This document shows, piece by piece, positions 6,848 to 14,496 of a DNA stretch of 14,981 nt. The notes below the pieces were generated by a model. That model was given only the letters and a program-made list of their open reading frames with translations. It was not told the origin of the DNA and made no database searches. Where the stretch lies: NCBI GenBank assembly GCA_035517515.1, contig DATIYQ010000017.1:1-14981 (forward strand). Reading direction: 5' to 3'. The position numbers were made by a program, and so were the translations under genes. The first letter of the stretch is position 1. Each line of letters opens with the position of its first letter. The DNA comes from JOPF136 sp035517515 (lineage in GTDB: Bacteria > Acidobacteriota > Terriglobia > Acidiferrales > UBA7541).

Positions 6848-7038
6848 TTCGGTTGGCGCGGCAGCCGCGAAATCTCCGGCCCCAGCGCGCGAAGCGATAC
6901 TTTACATCAACACGGCGGCCCTCCAGCCTAGCCGGCCGCCCCGGATACCCTTGCATCGCGCATGGGCATCTAATTGACAGTGGACTTCCAGGCGGGTTCC
7001 ACTACCGGGGAAGAATCCGGTGGCTCCCGCAGGGCCGA

Positions 7039-7092
7039 AGGGTTGCTGCCAGCAACCCTCGGGTCTATACTGAGGCTGCTTGGAGCAGGAGG
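7039..7092 (+). promoter_or_regulatory. Candidate promoter, palindrome and strong RBS for the Gly/His-rich protein
   Basis: AGGGTTGCTG (7039-7048) and CAGCAACCCT (7050-7059) form a perfect 10-bp palindrome with one central base. It covers a weak -35 TTGCTG (7043-7048), which lies 17 bases from a good -10 TATACT (7066-7071). AGGAGG at 7087-7092 is six bases from the ATG at 7099 and fixes that start. The palindrome position suggests an operator or a 5' structure. Confidence 0.5.
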
Positions 7093-7098
7093 CGCACC

Positions 7099-8241
7099 AT
7101 GATCGCGCGACTGCCCTTTCGCCTTTCCTATCTTTTGCTAGTTGCAATCCTCTCAATCTTACTTCCCATGACTTTGTTGGCTGGACCCGGCACCGGTGGC
7201 TCCGGTGGCGGGCACGGTGGCGGAGGCGGCGGGCACAGTGGCGGAGGTGGCCACGGCGGCGGCCATGGTGGCGGCCACGGTGGTGGACATTCGGGAAGCG
7301 TGGGCGGCGCCTCTGGCTCTGGCCACGCCGGTGGGTACGTTTCCGGCGCAACTTCTCACGCGGGTGGAAATGCAGGCGGAGCCCACGGTGGAGGGGCGTA
7401 CGCTGAGGCGGGCAGTTCCGGCGGCCACTTTGTATCGTTTGTCTCTACGCCCGGCGACGGTGGCCGCGGCCCCGAGATGGAAGCAAGCCTTGCGCACCTC
7501 GCCGGCCATGGATGGAATTTTCTTCCCTCTTCGGGGGTGAGGCCGGTGGCAGCGCCGACGCGGCCTCCCGCCGGGCACCCGGGCAATTCGCACCCGGGAG
7601 CGCATCCCGGCAATCCGCCCATGAATCATCACCACCACGGACCCTATGTGACCGGGGCGATTTCCCCCTGGGCACCGTACGGTGGGGCGGGATTCGGCGG
7701 TGGCTGCTTCTATAACGGATTTACCGGAGTTTGCGGGCCCGGCGGCGGGTTCGGCTACATGGGGCCCTGCCCGCGCTACGGCTATCGCCCGTGCGGACCT
7801 TGGGGGCCCGGATGGGGCTGGGGTGGGGCAGGACTGGCCTGGGGCTGGGGCGGATATCCGGGTTACGGCTACACCGGTGACCTCGGGTACGACCAGATGG
7901 AATCGGCCCCGCCCGCTGAAGATTCCTACCCTGGCGGCGAAGGCATGGACGTGATTGGCGGCTATTACGGAGATACGCCACCCAGCGACCAGTCTGAAGC
8001 GGAACCTGCCGCTGGCGTGGCTGCTGCGCCAAACGCTGCTCCGGCACAGTTGATCTTCAAGAACGGCTCGGCGTACGCCGTGAAGTCATACTGGCTCGAG
8101 GGAAGCGAGCTTTACTACCAACCGGTTTACGGCGGCAGGAACCATGTCGCGTTGGAGCAACTCGACCTGAGCGCCACGGTGGAGGCCAATTCGCGCGCGG
8201 GTGTGCCGTTCACCCTGACCACACAACCCCCGCAGAATTAG
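7099..8241 (+). CDS. Secreted Gly/His-rich protein with conserved C-terminal domain
   Basis: 380 residues. A signal peptide is clear: basic MIARLPFR, hydrophobic LSYLLLVAILSILLPMTLLAG, cleavage near residue 29. Residues 30-100 are mostly Gly, His and Ser with GGGH and HGGG units; a stretch near 175-180 has NHHHHG. The middle (about 185-290) is Gly/Tyr/Pro/Trp-rich (GPGWGWGG, YPGYGYTG) with a few Cys. An acidic, Ala/Pro-rich linker leads to a compact domain at about 316-375: LIFKNGSAYAVKSYWLEGSE...YYQPVYGG...LEQLDLSATV. The same domain layout occurs in the gene at the right edge. The protein is exported to the periplasm, surface or outside; His clusters could bind metal, but that is inference. 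Function unknown. Confidence 0.88.
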   Translation: MIARLPFRLSYLLLVAILSILLPMTLLAGPGTGGSGGGHGGGGGGHSGGGGHGGGHGGGHGGGHSGSVGGASGSGHAGGYVSGATSHAGGNAGGAHGGGAYAEAGSSGGHFVSFVSTPGDGGRGPEMEASLAHLAGHGWNFLPSSGVRPVAAPTRPPAGHPGNSHPGAHPGNPPMNHHHHGPYVTGAISPWAPYGGAGFGGGCFYNGFTGVCGPGGGFGYMGPCPRYGYRPCGPWGPGWGWGGAGLAWGWGGYPGYGYTGDLGYDQMESAPPAEDSYPGGEGMDVIGGYYGDTPPSDQSEAEPAAGVAAAPNAAPAQLIFKNGSAYAVKSYWLEGSELYYQPVYGGRNHVALEQLDLSATVEANSRAGVPFTLTTQPPQN

Positions 8242-8418
8242 ACGCGCACTTCGGAAAATCATAGGCAGGCCGCGGAAGATTTTTCGCGGGCTTCTTACCT
8301 TCAAGCAACACCCCGCAATCGCTTCCCATCTTATGATTGAAAACTGTGCCAGACTGCGGAAAGGAAGCTTTAAGGTATTCCGCGGGGCGGCTGGCGGAAA
8401 GAACACGGGCAGGCAACC

Positions 8419-8628
8419 GTGCGCAACGTTAAACGGGTGATCAAGACGGTCTTTGGTTTCACGCTGCTGGTCATTGGCGTGGTATTGCTGGTCACGCCTG
8501 GGCCGGGCTGGGTTGTAATCCTCGCGGGGCTGGCGCTTCTGGCCGCGGAATTCCTGTGGGCGCGCCGCCTGCTGGACCGGCTGAAGGACGGTGCCGGGCG
8601 CGTGCTGGGTTCCCTGCGGTCTTCCTGA
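8419..8628 (+). CDS. Small PGPGW-motif transmembrane protein
   Basis: 69 residues from GTG 8419, with GGCAGG a few bases upstream. It has two hydrophobic segments (FGFTLLVIGVVLLV and WVVILAGLALLAAEFLW) joined by TPGPGW, the signature of the Pfam family of putative transmembrane proteins (PGPGW), followed by a basic tail (RRLLDRLKDGAGRV). Length and layout match the family. Inner-membrane location is expected; the function is not known. The GTG start is preferred because no ATG lies near. Confidence 0.85.
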   Translation: MRNVKRVIKTVFGFTLLVIGVVLLVTPGPGWVVILAGLALLAAEFLWARRLLDRLKDGAGRVLGSLRSS

Positions 8629-8663
8629 TCATTCCACGCAGCGCGGGACAGGTATTCCTGCCT

Positions 8664-8678
8664 GCCGTTTGAAACGGC
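8664..8678. terminator. Short palindrome between convergent genes
   Basis: GCCGTTT-G-AAACGGC is a perfect 15-base palindrome between the ends of the PGPGW gene and the convergent DUF1579-like gene. Position suits a weak bidirectional terminator, but there is no T-run. Confidence 0.3.
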
Positions 8679-8743
8679 GCATCCCTTCGAACGAACGGCG
8701 GATTGGAGGCGGGACACTCCCGGTTCCGATTTGCAGCCTGCTG

Positions 8744-9475
8744 CTAGCTGCCGGGCGGCGGGCGCCGCCTTTGCTGTTGCTGCTGGCGCTGCTCGTTGCC
8801 CGCGCCGGGCTGAAAATCTGCGGCGGAAATCCGGTGGGCCGCGGTCTCCAGGTAAACCTTGAACGGCTCGGTTCCCCAGGCCTGTTCGATGCGGGTTTGA
8901 ATCTGGTCGTCGGAGGCATGAATATACGTCATGCGCTCGCGGAAAGTTTTTCCACCAGTGGTTCGCTTGCGCTCGTACACCAGGGTGTGCTCGTCCTTCC
9001 AGTTTCCGGTGTACTCGCCGATGTTGGCGCCGTCATCGAACCACCAGAGGCGGTAGCTCTTGGTTTCGTGGTCGTAGGCCATCACGCCGTGCGCGTTGTA
9101 GTTTCCCTCGGGGCCTTTGCCCATGTAATTGATCACCAGATAGAGTCCATAAAATGGCCGGGCGAGCCAGCGCGCGGATCCGCTGGGTTTGTCTTCCGGA
9201 TCGCCGGCGTAACGCACCGTTTCTTCCCAGGCGCCGGCCCACACGGAGAGACGCTCGTCCTCGGCTCCCGCGAACGGACTGACCTGCTGCCCGCGGCTTC
9301 CACGTGCACCTGCGCCTGAACCGCTGGCCGGGGTTTGCGGTTGCTGCCGGGGGGGCGCGGCATCACCGGACTGCTGCTCGCCAGGCGGCTCCGCCAGGGC
9401 TAACGCCGCCAGCCAGGTTAGAGCAGCGAGCAGGACCAGCGCCTCTAGAATCCATCTTCCCGTGCGCGCGTTCAT
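8744..9475 (-). CDS. Exported DUF1579-like protein
   Basis: 243 residues from ATG 9475-9473, chosen because GGGAGGAG lies directly upstream; a start at 9490 lacks this. The N-terminus has a signal peptide (RWILEALVLLAALTWLAALALA, cleavage before EPPGEQ). A Gln/Pro/Ala/Gly linker (about 30-60) leads to a folded domain at about 70-215 with WAGAWEETVRY, FYGLYLVINYMGKGPEGNY, HGVMAYDHETKSYRLWWFDD and YTGNWKDEHTLVYERK. These blocks resemble the DUF1579 family, beta-barrel proteins of unknown role. The last residues are Gln/Arg/Pro-rich (RQQQQQRRRPPPGS). It is convergent with the PGPGW gene and divergent from the short-chain dehydrogenase. Confidence 0.75.
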   Translation of the reverse strand: MNARTGRWILEALVLLAALTWLAALALAEPPGEQQSGDAAPPRQQPQTPASGSGAGARGSRGQQVSPFAGAEDERLSVWAGAWEETVRYAGDPEDKPSGSARWLARPFYGLYLVINYMGKGPEGNYNAHGVMAYDHETKSYRLWWFDDGANIGEYTGNWKDEHTLVYERKRTTGGKTFRERMTYIHASDDQIQTRIEQAWGTEPFKVYLETAAHRISAADFQPGAGNEQRQQQQQRRRPPPGS

Positions 9476-9653
9476 CCGCTCCTCCCGCATGCGCCTGCTC
9501 CGCAGTTTCCGCCGGATTTGGCGGGCAATCGCGAATGCTAGCATGACCCCACGGGAGTCTTTGCAACTCCTCGGCCGACTGTGCTCAGATGAGCAGGTAG
9601 CGCAGGCCCGAAGCTTCGGGATCGGCCTGTGCATCGTCGCGGGGGAGGCAGCC

Positions 9654-10442
9654 ATGCAGGACTGGCAGGGGAAGTGGGCGGTGGTCACAGGGGCAAGCGC
9701 CGGCATCGGCGCCGCGCTGGCCTCGCAATTGGCCGCCGGCGGCACGCACCTGGTGCTTACCGCGCGGCGGAAGGATCGACTGGACGAGCTGGCCGCCAAA
9801 CTCCACGCCACCCATGGTGTCAACGTCGAGGTGTTTCCCGCTGATCTCGCCCGGCCGGAAACGCCGGAAACGCTCTTCGCATTTACGCAGGGGAAGGGCA
9901 TCGCCGTGGAAGTGCTGGTGAACAACGCCGGCTTCGGCGCGTATGGCCCGTTTGCGGAGATTCCACTCCACCGGCAGCTCGAAATGGTGCAGGTGAACGT
10001 GGCCGCGGTCATTCAGCTCACGCACCTCTATCTCCCGGCCATGATGGCGCGCCGCCGCGGCCACATCTTGATCCTCGCCTCCACCGCGGGATTCCAGGCG
10101 GTTCCGTTCATCTCCACCTATGCGGCGACGAAATCCTTCGATCTGTACTTTGCCGAGGCGCTGTCGGAAGAAGTGCGTCCCCACGGTGTGCACATCACCG
10201 CGCTGTGTCCCGGCGCCACCTCCACGGAGTTCCAGCAAGTGGCCGAGCAGCCGGATTACGCATTCCGGTCTGCGGAGGGACCTGAGGCAGTGGCTCGCGC
10301 CGGCCTGGAGGCCCTGGCCGCCGGGAAGCCGGTGGTCATTTCCGGGACGCGAAATCGCCTGATGACCGTCTCGCAGCGCCTGGCTCCGCGGCGCCTGGTG
10401 ACCGCGGTGGCCGGCCGCATGTTCCGCCCGCCGCAGGGGTAG
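9654..10442 (+). CDS. Short-chain dehydrogenase/reductase (COG0300-like)
   Basis: 262 residues from ATG 9654, preceded by GGGGGAGG. It is a classical SDR: cofactor loop TGASAGIG (12-19), an arginine-rich end of the second strand (LTARRKDRL, favouring NADP(H)), D64 in PADL, NNAG (90-93), N115, S143 and YAATK with Y156 and K160 as the catalytic residues. The wide similarity is to oxidoreductases of the YdfG/DltE type; substrate cannot be told. Downstream ITALCPGATSTEF is the usual PG motif. It stands alone, with 178 bases of divergent intergenic DNA upstream and a hairpin downstream. Confidence 0.92.
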   Translation: MQDWQGKWAVVTGASAGIGAALASQLAAGGTHLVLTARRKDRLDELAAKLHATHGVNVEVFPADLARPETPETLFAFTQGKGIAVEVLVNNAGFGAYGPFAEIPLHRQLEMVQVNVAAVIQLTHLYLPAMMARRRGHILILASTAGFQAVPFISTYAATKSFDLYFAEALSEEVRPHGVHITALCPGATSTEFQQVAEQPDYAFRSAEGPEAVARAGLEALAAGKPVVISGTRNRLMTVSQRLAPRRLVTAVAGRMFRPPQG

Positions 10443-10510
10443 GCACGGCCAATGTTTTCCAACCATGGGTTTGGAACGTACTCACGAGCGGTGCGAAAAC
10501 GCTGCGCGGT

Positions 10511-10560
10511 CGGAACGTGTTTTCGGAACGTGCCCACGGTCAGAAAAGCACTGACCGTGG
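10511..10560. repeat. Tandem repeat plus 10-bp-stem hairpin
   Basis: CGGAACGTG occurs at 10511-10519 and 10524-10532. It is followed by CCACGGTCAG (10534-10543), a seven-base loop and CTGACCGTGG (10551-10560), a perfect 10-bp stem. It lies between the dehydrogenase and phosphofructokinase genes. It could end transcription of the former; its look (GC-rich hairpin with flanking short repeats) also fits a dispersed intergenic element. Confidence 0.55.
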
Positions 10561-10570
10561 CTACCCGGAT

Positions 10571-10601
10571 TTGACTTCCCTCAGCATCTGCTGAATGCTG
10601 A
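10571..10601 (+). promoter_or_regulatory. Tentative promoter/palindrome upstream of phosphofructokinase
   Basis: TTGACT (10571-10576) matches a -35 box at five of six positions; the -10 at 17 bases (AATGCT, 10594-10599) is poor. TCAGCAT-N7-ATGCTGA (10581-10587 and 10595-10601) is a perfect 7-bp palindrome lying between these boxes and over the -10. The gene starts 28 bases later. Confidence 0.3.
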
Positions 10602-10628
10602 AATGCGCGGCGTGCAGGGCACGCTTCC

Positions 10629-11804
10629 ATGGACGCGAAGGGCAAAATCGGGATTCTGACCGGCGGCGGAGACGTTCCTGGCCTCAACTCCGTCATCAAG
10701 TCCGTGGTCTACCGCGCCGGAGAATTGGGCCGCTCGGTGTTGGGGATTCGCAGGGGCTGGGAAGGGCTCACTCATCTCGACGCCGCCGAGCCGGCGGGCT
10801 CCCCTTATCTCCGCCCGCTCACCCGTGAAAACACCCGCGCGATTGACCGCAGCGGCGGCACAGTGTTGCACACTTCGCGCACCAATCCGCAACGCATCAA
10901 GAAAGCCGGCCTTCCACCGCACCTGCCGCCCGCGGAGCTGGAGAAGCTCTCCACCGACGGCAAGACTTACGATTTCACACCCGTGGTCCTGCGAAATCTG
11001 GATCGGTTGGGAATCGGCTGCCTGATCGTGATCGGCGGCGACGACACGCTGGGATTTGCCGCCAGCCTGCACGCGAGGGGGTTTCCGTTGATCGCCATCC
11101 CCAAGACCATGGATAACGATGTGCGGGGCACGGAATACTGCATCGGCTTTTCCACGGCCATCACCCGGGCCAAGGAGCTGGTCACCCGGCAGCGCACCAC
11201 GCTCGGCTCGCACGAGCGCATCGGGATCTTCCGCATCTTCGGCCGCGATGCCGGTTTCACCGCGCTGTACACGGCTTACGTGACCTCCGCGCGCTGTTTG
11301 ATCCCCGAGTATCCTTTCGATCTCGACCTGCTCACCACACTGCTGGTCGAAGACAAGCGCAACAATCCCAGCAACTATTCCTTCATCATCGCTTCGGAGG
11401 GCGCGGTCTGGTCCGGAGAGAAAGTGGCGGATTATGGGGAAGCCGACGCCTATGGCCACCGCAAGAAAGTGGACATCGGCCACGCCCTGGCGGACGTCCT
11501 GCGCCAGCGCACCGGCGAAGAAACCATGACCAGCGACCTGACCTACGATCTGCGCAGCGGGGATCCGGACGCGGTGGACCAGGTGGTAGCCACCACGTTT
11601 GCCAATCTTGCCCTGGATTTGATCGGCTCAAACGTCTTCGGGCGCATGGTCGCAGTTCGCGAGGGCCGTTACGCCCATGCGCCGCTGCCGGATCCCGCGC
11701 TCGGCCCCCGCACCGTGGATGTTGAAAAACTCTACAACACCCAACGGTACCGCCCGCATTACACCGGCAAGCTCGGTGACCCGCTGTTTCTCATCTCCGC
11801 GTAG
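10629..11804 (+). CDS. pfp: 6-phosphofructokinase, PPi-dependent type by sequence
   Basis: 391 residues. It transfers phosphate to C1 of fructose 6-phosphate in glycolysis. Motifs: TGGGDVPGLN (11-20) at the phosphate-donor site, IGGDDTLG (135-142), and PKTMDND (158-164) with catalytic base D162. In this family Gly at the second position of GGD[G/D] and Gly in PGTIDND mark ATP use, whereas Asp (D139) and Lys (K159) mark pyrophosphate use; both are the PPi forms here, so the enzyme should be reversible and PPi-linked. The insertion around 85-117 and the C-terminal end (YRPHYTGKLGDPLFLIS) are like group III PFKs. The start ATG at 10629 has no strong ribosome-binding site. Single gene, flanked by hairpins. 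Confidence 0.92.
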   Translation: MDAKGKIGILTGGGDVPGLNSVIKSVVYRAGELGRSVLGIRRGWEGLTHLDAAEPAGSPYLRPLTRENTRAIDRSGGTVLHTSRTNPQRIKKAGLPPHLPPAELEKLSTDGKTYDFTPVVLRNLDRLGIGCLIVIGGDDTLGFAASLHARGFPLIAIPKTMDNDVRGTEYCIGFSTAITRAKELVTRQRTTLGSHERIGIFRIFGRDAGFTALYTAYVTSARCLIPEYPFDLDLLTTLLVEDKRNNPSNYSFIIASEGAVWSGEKVADYGEADAYGHRKKVDIGHALADVLRQRTGEETMTSDLTYDLRSGDPDAVDQVVATTFANLALDLIGSNVFGRMVAVREGRYAHAPLPDPALGPRTVDVEKLYNTQRYRPHYTGKLGDPLFLISA

Positions 11805-12146
11805 GGGCACGGCATAGCAGACCCCCACCGGGTTTGCCGGTGCCGGGTGTCCCAGCCATTTCGCTCCCGTGTCCAGTCCCGCGAAAGGATGAGGATTGAC
11901 TGTAGGGGCGGACTACACTGTCCGCCCTCTTGAGCGTGATGGGGCACAGTACCCAGGGCGGACAGGATCGACCGCCCCTACGAATCCGATTGGATCCGCC
12001 GACTCTTGGCAGTCACGAGAAGGACTGCCAGGACGTTTCGTCCATGGGATTCCGTTGAACCTCCCACCGCCGAAATAAGGCTACAATTGCCACGGGCTTC
12101 GAGGGTGAGAGGAAATGCGGCCCGGAATCTTTTCAGGGTGCTTTAA
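11805..12146. other. Gene-free stretch with hairpins before panE
   Basis: 342 bases without a believable gene. A small stem CACCGG-N5-CCGGTG (11826-11842) just after the phosphofructokinase may end its transcript. The 80-bp inverted-repeat element follows at 11902-11981, then a hairpin TGGCAGTC-N8-GACTGCCA (12007-12030). A -10-like TACAAT is at 12082-12087, but no -35 lies at a proper distance (TTGAAC at 12055 is 21 bases away). Confidence 0.6.
11902..11981. repeat. 80-bp palindromic intergenic element
   Basis: The 27-base ends are inverted repeats: GTAGGGGCGG-N6-CTGTCCGCCCT (11902-11928) pairs with AGGGCGGACAG-N6-CCGCCCCTAC (11955-11981), 21 of 27 exact in the two blocks, with a 26-base centre. 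There is no coding potential. The layout is like a miniature inverted-repeat or REP-type element. Confidence 0.7.
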
Positions 12147-13031
12147 ATGAAACACGCAATTTTAGGGGCGGGGGCAATCGGCGGTCTGGTGGGCACGGCA
12201 CTGGCCTCGCTGGGCGAGGACGTCTCCGTAATCGTTCGACCGGAGAGCTTGGCGGGTTACCCCAGCACCCTCACGCTGGAGCGTCCGCAGGGCCCCCTCT
12301 CGGCGCCGGCAAAAGCCACAGCCGCGCTGACGGAGCCGGTGGACGTGCTGTGGATCGCGACAAAAACCTATCAGCTCGAAACCGCGTTGCAGGGCGTGCG
12401 CGCGCTGCCCACCTGCGTGGTTCCGTTGCTGAATGGAGTGGATCACGCCGTGGTCCTCCGCGCGCGCTTTGGCCAGGAGCGGGTCGTGCCGGGAACCATT
12501 GCGGTGGAAGGGGAAAGGACTGCCCCCGGACGATTTCTCCAGCGATCTCCGGTCGTGCGCCTCAACCTTGCAGCCAGCGGAGAGCCGCTGCTGGGCGGGA
12601 TCGCCGGACGCTTGGGCGGGATTGGCTTCTCCTGCCAGTTCCTTGCGAACGAGCAGACGTTGCTCTGGAGCAAGCTATGCTTTCTCGCGCCTTTTGCGCT
12701 CGCAACCTCCGCATCCGGCATGAACAAGGGAGAAATTCTCGCCAGCGCGGAATGGAAATCCAAACTGAATTCAGCCATGGCCGAGGCCTGCGCCGTGGCC
12801 AACGCGAGCGGGGCCGAAGTTGACCCGGCCAAGCTGCGAGCCATTCTCGAAAGTATGCCGGACGGGATGCGCAGCTCGATGCAGAAAGACCTTGCCGCCG
12901 GTCGCCCACTGGAACTCGATGCCATCGCCGGCCCGATCGTGCGCGGCGGGGAGCGGAAGGGAATCGCGGTGTCCACCACGCACGCGCTGATGGCTGCCAT
13001 CCAATCCAGGATGGCCGCTCATCGCTCCTGA
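12147..13031 (+). CDS. panE: 2-dehydropantoate 2-reductase (ketopantoate reductase)
   Basis: 294 residues, the usual length. The enzyme reduces ketopantoate to pantoate with NADPH in the pantothenate/CoA pathway. The N-terminal Rossmann loop reads LGAGAIGGLVG (6-16), followed by IVRPE where the arginine suits NADPH. K73 (ATKTYQ) and N96-G97 (LLNGVD) are family positions. The C-terminal helical domain has LWSKLCF with K176 and SSMQKDLAAGRPLELDAI with E256; the numbers coincide with the catalytic K176 and E256 of E. coli PanE. Paralogues acting on other 2-keto acids exist, so the substrate is likely, not certain. No pantothenate gene is next to it. The ATG is followed directly by the Rossmann strand, which fixes the start; the ribosome-binding site is weak. 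Confidence 0.88.
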   Translation: MKHAILGAGAIGGLVGTALASLGEDVSVIVRPESLAGYPSTLTLERPQGPLSAPAKATAALTEPVDVLWIATKTYQLETALQGVRALPTCVVPLLNGVDHAVVLRARFGQERVVPGTIAVEGERTAPGRFLQRSPVVRLNLAASGEPLLGGIAGRLGGIGFSCQFLANEQTLLWSKLCFLAPFALATSASGMNKGEILASAEWKSKLNSAMAEACAVANASGAEVDPAKLRAILESMPDGMRSSMQKDLAAGRPLELDAIAGPIVRGGERKGIAVSTTHALMAAIQSRMAAHRS

Positions 13032-13312
13032 CCTGGAGGGCGCTCGATGGCCAGCAGCGACCTTGGATTTCATAGCCGAACACCAGCGCGGCACAGAGAC
13101 TTTCCGCAACACGGTCTAGCGAACCGTGCTCCGGACGCGCAGCTAAGGCTCCCGGACGCTGGGGCAACTTTGTGAGGAAATTCCGCAGCCCAGGCAAGGG
13201 AGCCAGACGCCCGGTCAATTACCGGGGCCAGGGCGAGGCATCAAAATTCTTGTCGAAGCGCGCGCCATTGCGACTCGCGCTTCAAATTTGACCCAGGAGA
13301 AGGAGGGCTCAG
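13032..13312. other. Intergenic stretch with small hairpins
   Basis: 281 bases, no gene seen. It contains CACGGT-N7-ACCGTG (13110-13128) and GAAGCGCG-N13-CGCGCTTC (13255-13283). AGGAGG at 13301-13306 serves the methyltransferase start at 13313. Confidence 0.5.
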
Positions 13313-14368
13313 ATGGCCGTTGATACGGACAAACTGAATGCTTTTCTCGGGCGGTTCGTCGGGGATCTTGGCGCCGCCGTGCACACCGGGATGGTGGTGA
13401 TTGGCGAGAGGCTCGGATTGTACAAGGCGCTGGCGGCCGGGCCGGTGACTGCGGCGGAGCTTGCCGCCAAAACGCATACCGATGAACGCTACCTGCAGGA
13501 ATGGCTGGCCTCGCAGGCTGCGGGCGGGTACGTGGCCTACGACGAAAAGACCGGGAAGTTCAGCCTCACCGAGGAGCAGGCCTTTGCGCTGGCCACGGAA
13601 GACAGCCCGGCGTACATTCCCGGGGCCTTCCAACTGGCGCTGGGCTCGCTGGCAGCAGTCCCGCGCATTGCCGATGCCTTTCGTACCGGCGCCGGCATGG
13701 GCTGGCACGAACACGATGACGGCGTGTTTCACGGCTGCGAGAAGTTCTTCCGTCCGGGTTACGCCGCGAATCTGGTCAGCTCCTGGATCCCCGCGCTTCA
13801 CGATGTAAGGCAGAAGCTGGAGGCCGGGGCGCGCGTGGCAGACGTGGGCTGCGGAAAAGGCGCGTCCACGATTCTGATGGCCAAGTCATTTCCCAAGTCC
13901 CAGTTCTTCGGATTCGATTATCACGACAAATCGATCCAAGCGGCACGGGAAACGGCCAGCCGGGAGGGGCTGAACGGCCGGGTCATTTTTGAGGTGGCCA
14001 GAGCCAAGGAATATCCCGGAAGGGAATATGACTTCGTGGCGGTCTTCGACTGCTTGCACGATATGGGCGATCCAGTGGGCGCGGCCGCGCACGTCCGGCA
14101 ATCGCTGGGCCAGGACGGCACGTGGATGATCGTCGAGCCGTTTGCGGGTGATGATCTGAAAGACAATCTGAACCCGGTGGGCCGCGTCTACTATTCGTTT
14201 TCGACGCTGCTGTGCACGCCGTGCTCGCGCTCGCAGGAAGTTGGCATGTGCCTGGGGGCCCAATCCGGCGAATCGCGCATGCGCCAGGTGATCTCCTCGG
14301 CCGGATTCAGCCGCTTCCGGCGAGCCGCGGAAACTCCGTTCAATATCGTTTACGAAGCTCGTCCGTGA
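13313..14368 (+). CDS. SAM-dependent methyltransferase, Rv2258c-like
   Basis: 351 residues from ATG 13313 with AGGAGG six bases upstream. Residues 1-95 are a winged-helix dimerisation domain (VVIGERLGLYKAL, TAAELAAKT, DERYLQEWLASQAAGGYV). From about 170 on lies a Rossmann methyltransferase domain: motif I VADVGCGKG (175-183), acidic strand end FFGFDYHD, and FDCLHDMGDPVGA, as in class I enzymes. Blocks GWHEHDDGVFHGCEKFFRPGY and LNPVGRVYYSFSTLLCTP match, as I recall, the M. tuberculosis Rv2258c family, whose physiological substrate is not known. Such enzymes usually act on small molecules. No biosynthetic cluster surrounds it, so the substrate is open. It converges on the gene at the right edge. 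Confidence 0.88.
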   Translation: MAVDTDKLNAFLGRFVGDLGAAVHTGMVVIGERLGLYKALAAGPVTAAELAAKTHTDERYLQEWLASQAAGGYVAYDEKTGKFSLTEEQAFALATEDSPAYIPGAFQLALGSLAAVPRIADAFRTGAGMGWHEHDDGVFHGCEKFFRPGYAANLVSSWIPALHDVRQKLEAGARVADVGCGKGASTILMAKSFPKSQFFGFDYHDKSIQAARETASREGLNGRVIFEVARAKEYPGREYDFVAVFDCLHDMGDPVGAAAHVRQSLGQDGTWMIVEPFAGDDLKDNLNPVGRVYYSFSTLLCTPCSRSQEVGMCLGAQSGESRMRQVISSAGFSRFRRAAETPFNIVYEARP

Positions 14369-14379
14369 CCCTGATCCTG

Positions 14380-14418
14380 TCACCGGGCCGGTGGGTTGAG
14401 GCACCACCGGCCGGGTGA
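14380..14418. terminator. Strong hairpin between convergent genes
   Basis: A 15-bp stem with one mismatch (14380-14394 with 14404-14418) and a nine-base loop, very GC-rich, 11 bases after the methyltransferase stop and 78 bases before the end of the convergent gene. No T-run follows on either strand, but position and stability favour a bidirectional transcription barrier. Confidence 0.6.
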
Positions 14419-14496
14419 CGGACGAAGCCTGCCCGTGGAAGCAACCGCCCCAACAACCCGATGGGCCGCTCTGTTCTGAAAGCGACCAAGGGTCGG

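Noticed and set aside
7190..7300. GGC/CAC-rich tandem pattern as a CRISPR or minisatellite
   Set aside because: The repeats are short, irregular and in frame with the Gly/His-rich protein; there are no spacers.
9476..10012. Upstream extension of the DUF1579-like gene on the minus strand
   Set aside because: The frame is open but runs antisense through the dehydrogenase. A signal peptide and a strong ribosome-binding site at 9475 mark the real start.
9585..10466. Minus-strand open frame of 293 codons
   Set aside because: Fully antisense to the dehydrogenase, which has complete SDR motifs.
10581..11483. Minus-strand open frame of 300 codons
   Set aside because: Antisense to the phosphofructokinase, which has all family motifs.
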